Source: Chytridium lagenaria
Lineage: Eukaryota; Chytridiomycota; Chytridiomycetes; Chytridiales; Chytridiaceae
Direction of reading: 5' to 3'
Assembly (NCBI GenBank): GCA_025449115.1
Contig: JAHLKC010000031.1
Coordinates: 124,001-188,000 of the forward strand
DNA: 64,000 nt
The stretch's first letter is position 1. Every line of letters starts with the position of its first letter. The translations under genes were made by a program, and so were the position numbers. Below are positions 9,903-23,200 of this stretch, in pieces. Below the pieces are notes generated by a model. That model was given only the letters and a program-made list of their open reading frames with translations. It searched no databases and was not told where the DNA came from.

Positions 9903-12323
9903 TCACATCGTCGAAGCATGTTGAGAATTCTTGTGCCGTCTCCCAAACATCCCAAGGAACCCTTTACTCGTAACAGGCGCCGAAAGCGGTGTATCCGGTT
10001 CCCCATCCTCAACATGATGTTCCAAAAGCCAATCATGAGCCTTACAAACAAAATTAGCATCAACACCCACTCACCCCTCTCACCTTCTTCAAGCCATTCT
10101 CATATCGACTCGGAATATGATCCCAAAGCATATCCAACTTCACCTGCACGTCCAAGAACCGATGTCGATCGCTCCGTTCAAGCACATAATGCGGTCGTTC
10201 ATCATCCACAGCCTTGACGCCAGAAGTTGGGACGTGGGTGGTTTTTTTGAGGACACGAGAGGTCTTGTAGATGTAGTGGACGGTGCCTGGGACGTAGACT
10301 TTGGGGGAGAGGTTGGAGGTGTGGAGGTGGGTTTGGTGGGTGGTGAGAGCGGTGAATCGGTCGAGCTTTTAAATAAGGGTGTTTATTAGGAGTGGAATAG
10401 GCAGGGGATGACGGGGGGTTATTAGAAGTGGAAATAGGGAGAGGATGATGGGGGTAATTAGGAGGAAGGGGATGATGAGGGAGTTTTACCTCGGACAGCT
10501 TAGTTTTCTGCAGTTCGGCGGCTTTGATGACGAGATCACGGAAATCGCAGAGAGAGCCATAACTCAACCTATACAAAAGCGAGGTAAATATATCAATAAA
10601 CCTCAAAAACACTCCAGAGCAGCAAGTTACCTTGGCACCGTATCATTCTCATTCGTATACGAATCCACCCATCCCGCAAGTCCATCCGCAAGCTCCCCAC
10701 TAACACAAGGCGGGCTTCCAAACCCAAAACTATGCAACCTAAATCCTTTCAGAGTTCTCAATTCCCCCATCAACGCCTCATTGTCTCTGATAAGCATGGT
10801 GAGGAGCGCGGCAATGGAACCACCGAGACTGTGTCCAACGAGATAGAGGGCACGGGCACGGCGGTCTCGGAGATGAGGGATGAGGAGGGGGATGAGATGG
10901 TGTTCGAGCCAGAGGGCGCAGCGGAGCATGCCGCGATGGGCGAATCCGGTGCGGTGGGGTTCGTATTCGGCGCACATGTCGGTGACGACTTCGTGGATAT
11001 TCTAGAAATACGTTTTGAGTGTGTTAACGTCGTTGTTGAAATGAAGCCGAAGATGGGAGAAGGGAGAAAAGATATAAAGAGCAAATAGCGCGCGGGAAAA
11101 TATACGAGGAAGAAATAAGAACGACAAAAAGCAAGGACAAAAGCAGTGAAAAAAAATATAATATAAATATCTTACCAAAGTCCCTCGAATAGACACCACC
11201 ACTGCCCTCGTCTTCTCATCCCACGCCACAAAAAACTTTGGTTTGAACGCCTCCACCCCCGAAAACTCCCCACATGAGCATATCCTCTTCTTTACATCCC
11301 AAATAATCCACCGCACATTTCCGATCCGCTTTCGGTCTCAACGTATCCCTGACATACCCTTTCCCAGCTCCCAAAAAATTCATCACAACAGTCCCATACG
11401 TCGCCACCGTGTATCTCAACAATACGTGGCCACACGAATACGTCTCGGGTCAACGATAGCATCATGAGTTCGATGTTGGGGTTGATGCCGGGATTGCCAT
11501 TTCGCCATAAGGAGGAGAGCTCGCGTGAATCGAGTTTAGTGATGGGCCAACCGTGGTTAAAGAAAGCTGCTGCAATGTTTGACATTCTTGGAGTCCTGTG
11601 AGGGTTCGATGGGAGACGAGTTTTCCCTTTTGGTTTAGCGTCGAATTTGAGGATGGTTCAGCAAGAGTTTGGGAACGAGCGAGAGATGGGGAGAGGAATG
11701 AGGCGGTGGAATTGGATCGGAAGGAGGGAGGGCTCGGGATCCGTTTTTTGGACAGCACGGAAATAACCCATGAATTCTTCAAACGACAGCTTCACCTTGT
11801 TCGATGGATGTGACGCGGGTTCCGAATTGGGGTTCATCGTCAAAGTCTCCGATGACGCTAGCGGAATCGTCTGGGAAGGACACCGTCGTCCGCATCTTCC
11901 TCGACGGAGCGGGGAAGAAATCGACAGAGATGGTGATATGGCCGATGGAGGAAGGTTTTTTGTGGGCTTCGTTTGCTTGCTTTCTTGGGTTCGAGGGGGA
12001 AGGAACGGACAAGGAACCGCTGACGGCGTCGAGGTCTGAGAGACGGATCCGAGCGCGCCCTATGTGAGAGTAAGGGAGAAGAGGGAGATTTGGGGAGATC
12101 GTGGGACGTCGATCTTGATGCTGTCAAAGGAGGAGGAGTGGTAGGTGAGGCCTGTGCGGTAGACCATTTGGTGGGAGAGACGGTGGGAGGGGGTCGACGT
12201 TGGAGAGTTTGGGGCTGAGTCGTCGACAGGGTCAAGCTTACGGCCACGGAAGACGACGCGATAGAGGACGGGACGGTCGGATTGGCGAGAGGGGAGGTTG
12301 ACGCTTTCAATAGTGACAGTCAT
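9903..12323 (-). CDS. Class-3 lipase with N-terminal C2-like domain (sn-1 diacylglycerol lipase-like)
   Basis: From the ATG at 12323 the first ~200 residues look like a C2-type beta-sandwich (PVLYRVVFRGRKL, GRARIRLSDL, GHITISVDFF). The lipase domain follows: VATYGTVVMNFLGAG, DEKTRAVVVSIRGTL, the nucleophile elbow YLVGHSLGGS, then FGSPPCVS and YTNENDTVPRLSYG, where an Asp of the triad is expected. The C-terminal part has KVYVPGTVHYIYKT and DMLWDHIPSRY, as in diacylglycerol lipases of the alpha/beta-hydrolase fold. The frame ends at TGA 9903 after an exon ending NSQHASTM. Introns lie near 11160-11000, 10620-10565, 10490-10378 and 10080-10035. Frame changes near 12060 and 11655 need checking. 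Expected role: hydrolysis of diacylglycerol or related lipids at membranes. Confidence 0.75.
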
Positions 12324-12654
12324 TGACGCTAATGATAGAAAGGGGTTGTGTTAATTGTTTTAAAAGAAAGAGAAAAGGGGTTTAAAATAGTTTTACTTGG
12401 ATAAGAGCTAGGATGGAATCCAGATGTCGTGTCCGCTATTCCAACTGGGGGAGAGGTGCTGTTGAGGTGTTTGGCTGTTTACAAAGGTTAGATGACAGAA
12501 GAAGTACAGCTAAGTCTCCTACCTTTGTAGAGAGCTTCAATCTGCTCAGGGAGAGTAGTCACTGAGATTGATCTTTGAGAAATCCAGCGGCTCCTCTCTC
12601 TGCACACCTGACTTTAACACATTCTTTACTTTTTCGGGCGGACGACAACATCTT

Positions 12655-12963
12655 TTAACGCCATGCTATAAGGATCCAATTCCGTAGTAGACCATGGGTG
12701 AGGGCAACGTCACCAAATGGGTTATCTCCTTCTTCCTCTTCCTCATAGTCATCATCGTCTTCGTAAAACTCATCGTCATCTTCATCGTCCTCGAAATCTT
12801 CCTCTTCTTCAACAGCAGCAGCAGTAGCAGTGGTAGTATTGGCTAGAGGAGAGGTGACTTGATGATGCTGATGGATGGCTGCGGTGATGCTTGGGGGAGG
12901 AGTGTTTGAAGGGATGGAAGGGTGTCGTTCGTAGTATGTGCGGATAGCAGGGTCAAAGGACAT
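12655..12963 (-). CDS. Small acidic low-complexity protein (102 aa)
   Basis: The ATG at 12963 opens a 102-residue frame. The N terminus contains FDPAIRTYYERHPSIP. A Thr/Ala linker follows, then a Glu/Asp-rich run of about 35 residues broken only by a few Phe/Tyr, ending in NPFGDVALTHG. No domain is recognised; acidic tails like this occur in nuclear and chaperone-like proteins but do not identify a function. It lies about 330 bp upstream of the lipase start on the same strand. Confidence 0.4.
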   Translation of the reverse strand: MSFDPAIRTYYERHPSIPSNTPPPSITAAIHQHHQVTSPLANTTTATAAAVEEEEDFEDDEDDDEFYEDDDDYEEEEEGDNPFGDVALTHGLLRNWILIAWR

Positions 12964-14246
12964 GACGGTGATGGGTCTCACATCCTTGCTGCTTTTTGCC
13001 TGATGAAGGCTCTGGGGACATTCTTTAAACAACGGTATGTAATAAGCCAAGTTGTGTGTGAATGCGAGTACTGATGACGTCGTCGAGTGTCGTGGGTGGT
13101 GAAGGGGTGCTATTAACAAGGTGGTGTTTAATCGCTAACAAGTGTGATGTCCGCCTTTAGAGAGCAGACAGTGATGGGACGTTTGTTACACAAGCATAAT
13201 CAATGGTGTTTCGCCTTTTTTGACTCGATGTGATCGAGTGTTTAATGTTTCAGATTTATTGCTCTCGCCTTTCTGCTTCAAGTTGTATATTTTTTACTTC
13301 AACATCACACATTGCTAAACAGTAGTGTCAGTCCTCTGTCGGTTCGATAAAGATTATTGTATTTTGTTGTAGTTTGTTACTCTTTCCTTACTATTTTCTA
13401 GGTGGTTTTTACTACTAATTACAACAGACTTTTTAGTTTCATTTATGGTGAGGAAGTGAGAGAGTGAGATGAAGTTTGTTTACTTTCCTCATGGTATTTA
13501 ATTCATGCTTTAAATAATAAGCGCAATCTACATTATTACGCGCGTTGATGGATAATGACGCGTGTCGTCATCCCTTTTTATCTACATTTAAAGGCAAGCA
13601 AGCAAGCAAGCACAAGCTATTAAATAGTATTATTGTGTTTGTGCTTGGAAAGTTGTATTAATTAATTATAGAATGTGTAAATACGTCATACTCATTCATA
13701 ATATTTAATTATGAGTTTATGTTCATGGAAGAGTGAGTGCCAGAGACTGAGGCAGTGAAAGATCAGCCCTGTTCACCCGACGGCATTAATTGATAATTTG
13801 ATTCATCTGTAAAATATATAATTAATCTAATAATAATATATAATTAATTAATAATATTAAGGTGATTGGATCGAGTGTTACACAAGTACACTTGACTGAC
13901 GTCACGGGGTCAGGTGCTGTCATAATTGAGGAAATTATAGAAAACTCAGCTGTACTACACGATTGTGCTCCTGTATAACATCTAATTCAATTAAGTTGAT
14001 TTTTTCTTCTGGAACTTCATCATAATTGAATTCATCCTTTTAATTATTTATTTATTTCTATTCTCTGCGCTTCCCTATTCCATTCGTGGGAAGAAGTAAA
14101 TCCAGCAACGGACTCACTAGAGACCCCGTCTCACACACAACTCACCTCACACCACCTCATCATCCATCCCATCATCCCATTCATCCAAGTAATCACATAC
14201 CGTGCATACACAGAATATTGCAACAACTTGCAACTAAACATAAATC
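12964..14246. other. Divergent promoter region, AT-rich, with (GCAA)4
   Basis: About 1.3 kb of AT-rich DNA separates minus-strand genes on the left from the giant plus-strand gene. It contains repeated ATTAATTA-type tracts (13655-13860) and a GCAA microsatellite at 13594-13611. No coding frame here is convincing; it probably holds promoters for both directions. Confidence 0.5.
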
Positions 14247-17200
14247 ATGCCTGCAAAAGGCTCAAGAAAGCCACCTCCTCCTAAACAGGAGATGGCACAG
14301 GTCAACAAGAATGCTGACCCAAAGAAAAAGAACTTTTACGAGCAATACTCTGGGATGGTTGCTCCAGGCTCATCATCATCATCACCTGCTCTTCCAGATC
14401 ACGATTCCGATAATGACTCTGACCCCGACTTCCACAACGATGGCGCTGGTCTCCTCCTTAACCCTCCCACCAACGCCACATTACCATCTTCAAAAGGAAA
14501 AGCCAATGCAGACAGTGACGATGACGAGGAAGAAGAATTCAACGCAGAGACCATGCTCTATGCAGCAGCCGACGATGTCTACTTTTCTACAAAGAGGAAA
14601 CGATCTCTTGCATCCATGAAAACAACTTTCATGAAGGGTTCGGGATCCTCGGGGATAAGGGCTACAAATACCCCTGGACGTGATAAGGAGAGGAATATCT
14701 TTAGGAGAGTCAAGGGATGGTACTCGCCCATGTATGATTACAGGTCACCGAACATGACTGAAGAGGAGAGGAGGAAGCCAAGATACTGTGGAGCTGCACT
14801 TAAAAGGTGGCAGTTTGTTTTGGTGCATTTCGCTGCCGTTTAGGATTGGGTAAGTTTTATTTTTGCACCGTGTTGACTCGTAGGCTTGGGTCCCGCGGTC
14901 CAAGGATTTATTCCTGCATAGAGCGAAGCGAGCAGGAGTCTCTTAACACGGGCAAAGCGAGCATACATTACTCTAGACTTATCTGCTTGTTTACGTATTA
15001 CCTAACTATCTTTTATATACAGTCATGCTGGTTATGATTCCACTCGCCTACTTTGTCATCATCCCAAAGATCATCCAGGACACGATTGACCAAACCGGCA
15101 CCGATTCCGTCACCTCTCCAACCTCGACGTTGACCATTTCGACGCCTCAAAGGTCGGGTTCTACGTCAAAGCCCAAATCCCACCCCGACCATCTTCCCCC
15201 TCCGCGCAGGAGTTGGAGACCTCACCCTTAAAATCAACGACGAGAAAGAAAACACGTTGATGGAGGCTTTGATTCCTGGCCTTGATTTCACTCTCAACCA
15301 AGTCGTCAAGTTTGAGACACGTGCGAATGTATCATTTGCGAACTCAAACTTTGATGCGTTGGCACAACTCGTAAAAGATTTCTCGACAAAGGGGTTGAAT
15401 GATCGTGTGTTTATGATGAGGGCAAAAGTCCAGGTTAAGGTTTTTGGGATCACGGTTTATGCGGCTTTACCGATTCATAAAGCTTTCCCTATTACCGGTA
15501 TCACCAACAATGTGGTCAAGCTGTATGGTTCTCTTCCAGGTTTCGCTCGCGTTCCCGCTAACGAAATGAGTGAGTAAACCTTTCTATTCCTTCATCTGTT
15601 CTACAACTTCTTCTACTCACCATTACTTTTTATCAGACCTATTACAGAACGCCTACGCCGACAACCCCGACCAAATCATCACCTTCACCAACTCCACCCT
15701 CTTCCCCCCATTGCCCTCAAAACCTTCACCGTCGCCGCCACCGACATCGGTCTCGACCTAACGGTCGGCATTGAGTTCCAAAACCCCACCCGCATCACTC
15801 TCGCCAATTTCGAGTCTGCCGAATTCGGTGTCATGATTGAAGGTGCCTCTCTTGCGCGTGTTGAAGTTGTGAATTTGTCGTTGAAATCACAACTCCAGAC
15901 CTTGGATTTGAAGGCTTCCATTAAATTCGATACAAAGGATCCGGCAGCCATCGCAAAGGCTTTTAGGAGCGCGGTGGAGAAGGTGTTGAAGGGAAGGAGA
16001 GGGAATTGGTTATGGCAGTGTGGGACCTTTGTCGCTGACACAGGTTGGAGTTGTGCAGACGTTTACAAAGGACTTTTTGGTTTACCTTCCAGGTGAGTCT
16101 CTATATCTTTTCCTCCACCATGTCCCTCAACCAGACCTAACGAAATTATATTTTCATGTTCAGGTGCCGACGTTGTCAACTCTCTCAACACCGACGCCGT
16201 CCGCAACCTTCTCACCCCAACCGGCATCGCCTCCATCATCGGCAACTCCACCCTCTCTGCCACCGTCGACTCCACCCAAATCAGCGTCACCGCCGACGTT
16301 GGCATCCCCAAATTCTTCCCGCTCCCTCCCACCATCTCCTTCCCTCACAACACCACCATCGGAGTTTATGGCGGTCTCCAAAAAATCTTTGTCATCGACA
16401 TGGGAGCCGTCACCATCCAAACCACAAATCACGGATCGGGCTCCAAACGTCCATTAATATGAGGCTCGAGAATTCAACGGAAGCCGCAGATGCTCTTGCT
16501 GGATCGTTAACCCTTATTGGCGGCAACACCTCTGATTCGGAGGTCTCGTTTGGCGATATTGCGATCCTTAAAACCGGTCGCACTCCATACGAATGGACCA
16601 AGAAACTCTTTGACGGCAACGTGTTATCCATCACGTTCCTGGTGGCATCATCACCACCCCTGGTATCATTGACATCCTCACTCAAACATGACCACCCTCC
16701 CATCGACATCAAGAGAATGGACGTGTCCCAGTTGAAGATGTAGCTGGGTTTGGGGCGATTGGAAACGTTGGGATGAAACTCCCACCCAACCTTGCGGAAT
16801 TGGCGTCCAGCGCGTCAGTGAATGTCGATATCGGGTATGCGGTGCTCAAATCCTTGTTGAAAAAGCATCCATCGCGGTGGCCGAGTTGGGGAGTGGTTTG
16901 AAAATCCCTGCAGCGGATGGAACCAATGGCACCAATATCGACGCGAGGTTGTGCTTGCTCCATCCGACACTTTACGAACGCTGTGCAGAGGCTGTTGAAT
17001 GCGGTCATTGCAACGCTTGAAGGGAAACAGGCGGATGATAGTGCTATTGGGATCACGGGATTGAATTTTGGAACGTCGAGAGCGACGAGTTTTGTCACAT
17101 TTTCGAGGGTCGTTGCGGAGATTTCGTCTGGACAGGTGTTGCCGTTGTTGAATCGGACCGTGAAGGGTTGAAAAGACTATTTTGGTGCCGGGGACGGTGA

Positions 17201-20200
17201 GAGTTGAGAATATGGGGTTGGGGGTTGAAACGGCGACAAAGGCAAAGGTGGATGTCGGTGTGCAGATCAAGAACCCGACGCCTGTGACATTTCAGTGGGG
17301 AGTGTTTCGGCTGGTGTTGCGTTGGATGGCGTTAGGGTTGGGAGTGGGAGTTTGACGCCGTTGCGTTTAGGCGCCGGGTTGGGGAGGTTGGATGTGACAG
17401 CGGATGTGACTTTATCGGATGGATCGAATGGAGCTGGGGATGAGGTTGCTCAGCTTGTGAAAGCATTCCTTGCAACCCAGTTGCGTTTGGTGACGCACCG
17501 GTGGTGTCGCTTGGTGGCTTGTGCTTGTTGAAGCTGGGTCACCTGCTGCTACCATTGATCACCTTTCTAATGTGACGATCTCGGTGCCTGTGTCGCTGTT
17601 ATCGTCTGTCCTCCCCACGTCGTTCACGGAAGGAAAAGGCGGGATTTTCGCGTTCGATTCCACTTCATGGCTTGATCTATCGCCTGTTCTTCCAACCCCT
17701 GAGACACTTTCTAAGTTTAATATTTCAATCAAACGGTTGATTTTGAGGTGCTCCCGAATTCTGAGATTGTTATGGCGGTTTCAGCGGATTACTTTAATCC
17801 GTTAGGAGTTGGGGCTTCGCTTCCTTACGGTGGAGCTTCCGTTGGGTTAATGGAGGATCCGGCGGCTGTTATGAGGAACGGTGACGGCGCTTAGGGTGAC
17901 CCTGGTTCAGGTTCAATGTCCCCAACGATTCGTGTGAAGATTCCCAAGAATGTTGGCACTCCATGACGCCATTTCCGTGCTGTTAATGCGGTGTTGGAGA
18001 CGGGGAAAATACCTGTTGATTTCAAGATTCCTACGGGTTCGCTCGTGTATGGAGGATCTGCGACGGACATGTCAGCGTTGTTATCAAAAGTCACGCTGGA
18101 TTGGCACGTTCTTGAAAGATGTGAACTTGGTGACATCATTTCTAGCATCATCAACCGCGTCCTCCCGTTCCCTCTCCAGCGTCTCTCGACGATCTCTCTT
18201 CATTGCCCAATCGCGCTCAACACAGCAAGCGGTACGATCCGTGTTTCAACGCTCCCAAGAAAAGCTTTGAGATTGTGGTGCCTGAGATTAGGATTCGGTT
18301 GCCGTTTGGGGTGAATGGAAATGTTGGGTATGGAGTTTCGCGCTTGGTGTGAATGGACGACCGCTTGTGGAGGTTTTGGCTGAGAGGGGTGAGGATGAGC
18401 GTGGAGGGGGAGATGACTAGGATTGTGGTGCCTGGGGTTGTGGCAGGGTTTACGGATGAGGAGGTGACGAGAGGATGTGGCGAAGATTTTTAAGGCGTTT
18501 TTGGAGGAACGGATGTGAGTCTTTTGCCTTTGTTAATCTGTTGTTTGTTGGTTTTTTTTCTTCCCCTTTCTTTTTGCTGCGATAAGTGGTATTGACTTTA
18601 TACAATGTTTAGTTCGGTGGGCCAAGGTCAACCTTGAACGTGTCATTCTCGGGGCCTCTCATCTGACCGTCACGGCTCTTTCAACCGTGAACGTTGGTTT
18701 GAAGATTGACAGTATCCTGAAACCCACAAAACCCACCGACCTCGCTTCCCTTCTCTCATCCTTCCAAGCCGCACTTACAGGTGAAGTCGGCATCACGGCG
18801 TTATCCAACCAACGTCTCGGGATCGCGACCAACATTGGATTCAAGCTCCCCTTTGCATTGAGGCCAACTTGGGTATATCGGAGCCAACGTTGGATTGGAC
18901 TCGAACCCTCTTGCTGTGTTTGCTTTACCGACCGGTGTGAAAGTGCAGGCTGGGAGTTCGGGAACCACGAATTTGAATTTGGACAGACGTTGCAGTTGAC
19001 AGATAATGATGGGACCAGGACGGCGGTTGCTGGATTGGTGGATCGGTTGTTGGGGGGACAGAAGTTGGGGTCGACGTTGGATTTGGGGCGTTAAGATTGG
19101 AGCGTCCGAGTCGGACGTGTTGACGATTCTTGAGAAAATCAATCTCCCGCTTGGTCTTGACGCTGCTGTCCAACTCCTCCTCGGAACCTCGTCGGACAAG
19201 ATCTTTGACTTGAAGACGATTTTGAAAGATTTTAATCCATCTATTGGCGCTACCACTGTGATGGTTAAACCTGAGAAGGTTTTGGCTGTGGATACTGGGG
19301 TGGAGTTTAACCTCAACCTCCCATTAAGATATCGTTCAAGGCGGGTCACCTTGCCGCTCAAACCGGGATCAAGGGTAACGCGTTGGCGTCGTTCGCGTTA
19401 CCTGGTGTTGAGATCAGCAACACTGGTAACGCGAGGACGTCGATTAAAGTCCAGACTGATGTCAAGTTTAACGATAACGATGCCACGCAGACCGCTCTTG
19501 CCAGTGTTGTCGATAATTTCATGAAGGGCGGGAAATTGGATTCGACGCTTGATTTAACGAATGTGGCGGTTGGAGCTTCCACGAGTGATACTTTGACGGT
19601 GCTTTCAAAAGTCAATGTCAAGTTGGATTTGGATATGGTTGTGGATGCTGTGTACCCCCGGACTGGTCCTATCGACGCTATCACGCTTCTTCGGGACCTC
19701 AAACCAGCCATCACAGGAGCTGTTGATTTGACAACTCTTGCTAACCAGCAACTCGGCGTTTCAGTTGCAGCAGCTCTTACCCTCCCTTTCCGCATCACCG
19801 CTACCCTTGGATACCTATCCACCTCTCTTGGTCTCAACTCGCATCCCCTCGGTGAATTCGCGCTCCCAGGTGGTCTCTCCATCGCGTCCACGGAGAATGG
19901 TCAAACACCCATAAAGTGGACACCGCGCTCAGGTTTACAGATGATGATGCTACCAGAGATGCGGTCGCGACCATCGTGGATAGGTTTACGTCGAACAAGA
20001 AGTTGGAGAGCACCGTCAATATTGCGGGTATCGTGATCGGTGTTAACGCTAATGATGCTATCACGGCGTTCCGTAAAGTCAGCGTCCCTGTCGATATTGA
20101 CGCGGCTATTGCGTTGGTCCTTGGTTCCGATGTTCTTCTTGATATCCCTGGTATCCTGAAATCCCTCAACCCCACTATTGGTACCACCACTATCCAATCT

Positions 20201-23200
20201 CGTGCTCAGAAGAAGCTACGCGTGGCGACCTCTGCGGAATTCACGTTGAATCTTCCATTGAAGGTTAGCTTGAGGCTGGGTTACTTTTCGGGAGCGGCAG
20301 GGATTGGTGGAAACCCGTTGGCGGAGTTTGCGTTGCCGGATTTGGCGCTTTCGACGGCGGATGAGGAGAGGGAACGAGTTGCGGTTGATACGGAGTTGGT
20401 GTTTGTGGATGGGGAGGGGCTTCAGGATGAGTTGGCAAGGATTGTGGATAGGTTTATTAAAGGCTTAAAGGTAATCTTGGTTAAACGCTGTTTCTAGTTT
20501 AGTTTTCATTATTATTTTGGATTGTATTAACTGTGTTTTTCTGTTGGGTTATTTAGCTTGAAAGCCACGCTGGAATTGGCGGCATCAGGATCGGTGCTTC
20601 GGCTTCCGACACGCTCTCTGTGTTTTCCAAAGTGAATGTCAAGGTCGATCTTGATATGGTCGTCGACGCGCTCTACCCTCGCAAAGGTCCTATCGATGTC
20701 GGCCAATTGGCCGCCGACTTCATTTCTGGTCTTCTTAGCAACTCAACCTCAGCTATTGCACTTAAGAAAGCCACTATCGCTGCCGTAGCTGGCGACAAGA
20801 TAGACGCGAGCCTCAGCGCTATTCTTTTGAAGCAACCCTTACCGTTCCAAATCATTGCTGAGCTTGGATATGTGAATGTTGCGCAGATCCTTGTGGGATG
20901 AGATTAGAGCGATGGCTACGGATTTGTTGGAGGTGGCGTTGGATAGGAATGGTGATGCCAAAGCTGAAGGCGGAGATTAGAGTGACGGACTCGAAAGACC
21001 TCGAGGAGAAGATTAGGAAGATATTGAGGAATACAGGAGTAAGGGACAGATCCCTACTGTACTGAGAATGGCTGGAATCGTGTTTGGTCAATCTTCCTCA
21101 GACTACCTCACGTTCTTGTCAAAGACTTCCATCCCGATCAACTTTGAACCCTATCGTGAAGATCGTTGAGGAGTTTGCGACAAAGTTCATTGACACGCTT
21201 CTGCGAATATCCCTGGAGGTCAACTCGGAAGATATCGCAAAGGGTGGTCCCATCACGATTGACCTCGGTCAAGGTATCGCCGTCACACTCAACACTGTTT
21301 CCGCAGCATTCGCAGGCAAACGACAACATCAATCTTCGTGTTGAAGCTGGTCTCAAGTTCCCCTTTGCCATTGACGCTTCCATCCCGTTCCTTACAGTTG
21401 ATATTGGCCTTGATGACGTTTCGTGCTATCTCGACGCGTATTAATGGGCTCAATGTTGTGGGTGGAGGGACGTCGAGTCTGAACCTTGGGTCTGGGGTCC
21501 AAGTTCATGATTCGGATCGTCTTGCGGATACCGGTCGCGGCTATCGCGGCTGCATTCTTCAGTGCTTCAAACCTTCCTGGAAATTTGGTTATCTCTGGCG
21601 CGTCTCTTGGTCCCTCTGCTGACGACGCCATCACAGCGTTCTCAGGTGCATCGATCCCGTTATCCCTCAACAGACTCGCAGAAGCCCTTCCTTAAAGGTG
21701 TGGACCGTAACATTGATGTAATTGCGATTCTTGAACGGTTTGGGCTTAAAATTGGGAATGTTAATGTTAGGACTGTGGCGGGGACGCGCTATTGACGCTG
21801 GGTTGTCGGCAGGGAATTAACAATATTTTCCCATTGGCGGCTGGACGTGCCGTACCTTGCGTTAAATGTTGGGTTAGATGAAGTGGACATCGCGACGGCT
21901 TCAGTTCTTGATACCAAGATTGCACCTGCCGCGCAAAACCTTGACGTGAAAGCCAAGATTGCGTTCCCGTCGTCAAAGCAGATCCAAGATAAAGTTGCGG
22001 CGTTCGCCAGCAAACTCTTGAAAGACGGGTACGGATCCACTTCCGAATCCATCGCGGCTTCTGGTATTGTGTTTGGAGTGTCCAAGGAAGATTCTATTAC
22101 GGCCTTGAGCAAGGCAAGGGTGTTGTTGCCAAGTAAGTCGTTGATTACGGAGAAGAATGTGGAGGTTTTGTTGGGATTGATTGGATTGAAAGCCGGGGAT
22201 TTGACTTTGGATGGTTTGCTGAAGAGGTTGGATGTGAGGGGGGTGAATCTGGATGCGTCGATGGAGGGCAAGGTGAGAGTGGATGCGGCAGTCGGCTTGA
22301 AGGGATTAAATTTGGCGGCTACAGCGGATCTAGGATTTGCTGGGCTTACTGCTACTTTGGATTCTACGAGGTTAGTTATCTTGTTTGTGTATTCTAGTTA
22401 CTTTTTGCCTTGCGCTAAATTATCTTAGGCTTGCGGATGCTGCTATTCCCTCTGGAATCTCGGTCCGCACCATCGATGGTTCCGTCGTTCTTAACTTGGG
22501 CGTCGACCTATTCCTTGGTAGTGGCGACACCCTTCAGACCGCCATCGCCAAGCTCATCGAAACCTTTGCCGACTCCAAACCAACCACCTTCACAAGCATC
22601 GGTGGTGCCTCAAAGGTTGTCTTTGGTGTTTCAGCTACAGACTACATCGACACTCTCTCCGGTGCCGCTTTAGAACTCAACCTGGACCCGTTCCTTCAAC
22701 CCGCTAAGAAAATGGTCTTTGAGATCATTGATGGTGTTATCGCTGGAACAAGCGCTTACAAGCTCGCTCTGAATAACGTTGACGTGTTCTGGTCATCCAC
22801 AAAGGCGATCGGATCTGCTCTTAGCGCGGCCATTGGTGGGCTTCCTGGAAACATTACTGCAAAGGTTCCGTTCCTCGGTCTCAAAGCAAAGGTCAATGGT
22901 CAAGACTTCATTCTTCCGGTTGTCAACGACTTCACGTTCCAGAACGGTGTTGCGACGGCAAAGGCAGATATCGGGTTTATCGAAAACGACCCATTGGCGC
23001 AACAGCTCTGGATTCTTGTTGGAAATGTTGTTTTCCATAGAGCCGGGCCTACCAACTTGTTTGTCACGGGTTACGGTGTCATGTTTGGTTCTTCCGCTTC
23101 CAAGGCCTATGACCTCGCATCTAAGGCATCTATCAACATCTACTTGGATTCCTTCGTCAAAACAGTCTTTGACTACTTTGACAAACAGCGCCCAGTTGAG

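Noticed and set aside
14086..14619. 177-codon plus-strand frame overlapping the N terminus of the giant protein
   Set aside because: A His/Pro/Thr-rich shadow frame; the overlapping frame from 14247 has the domain structure and leads into the membrane segment.
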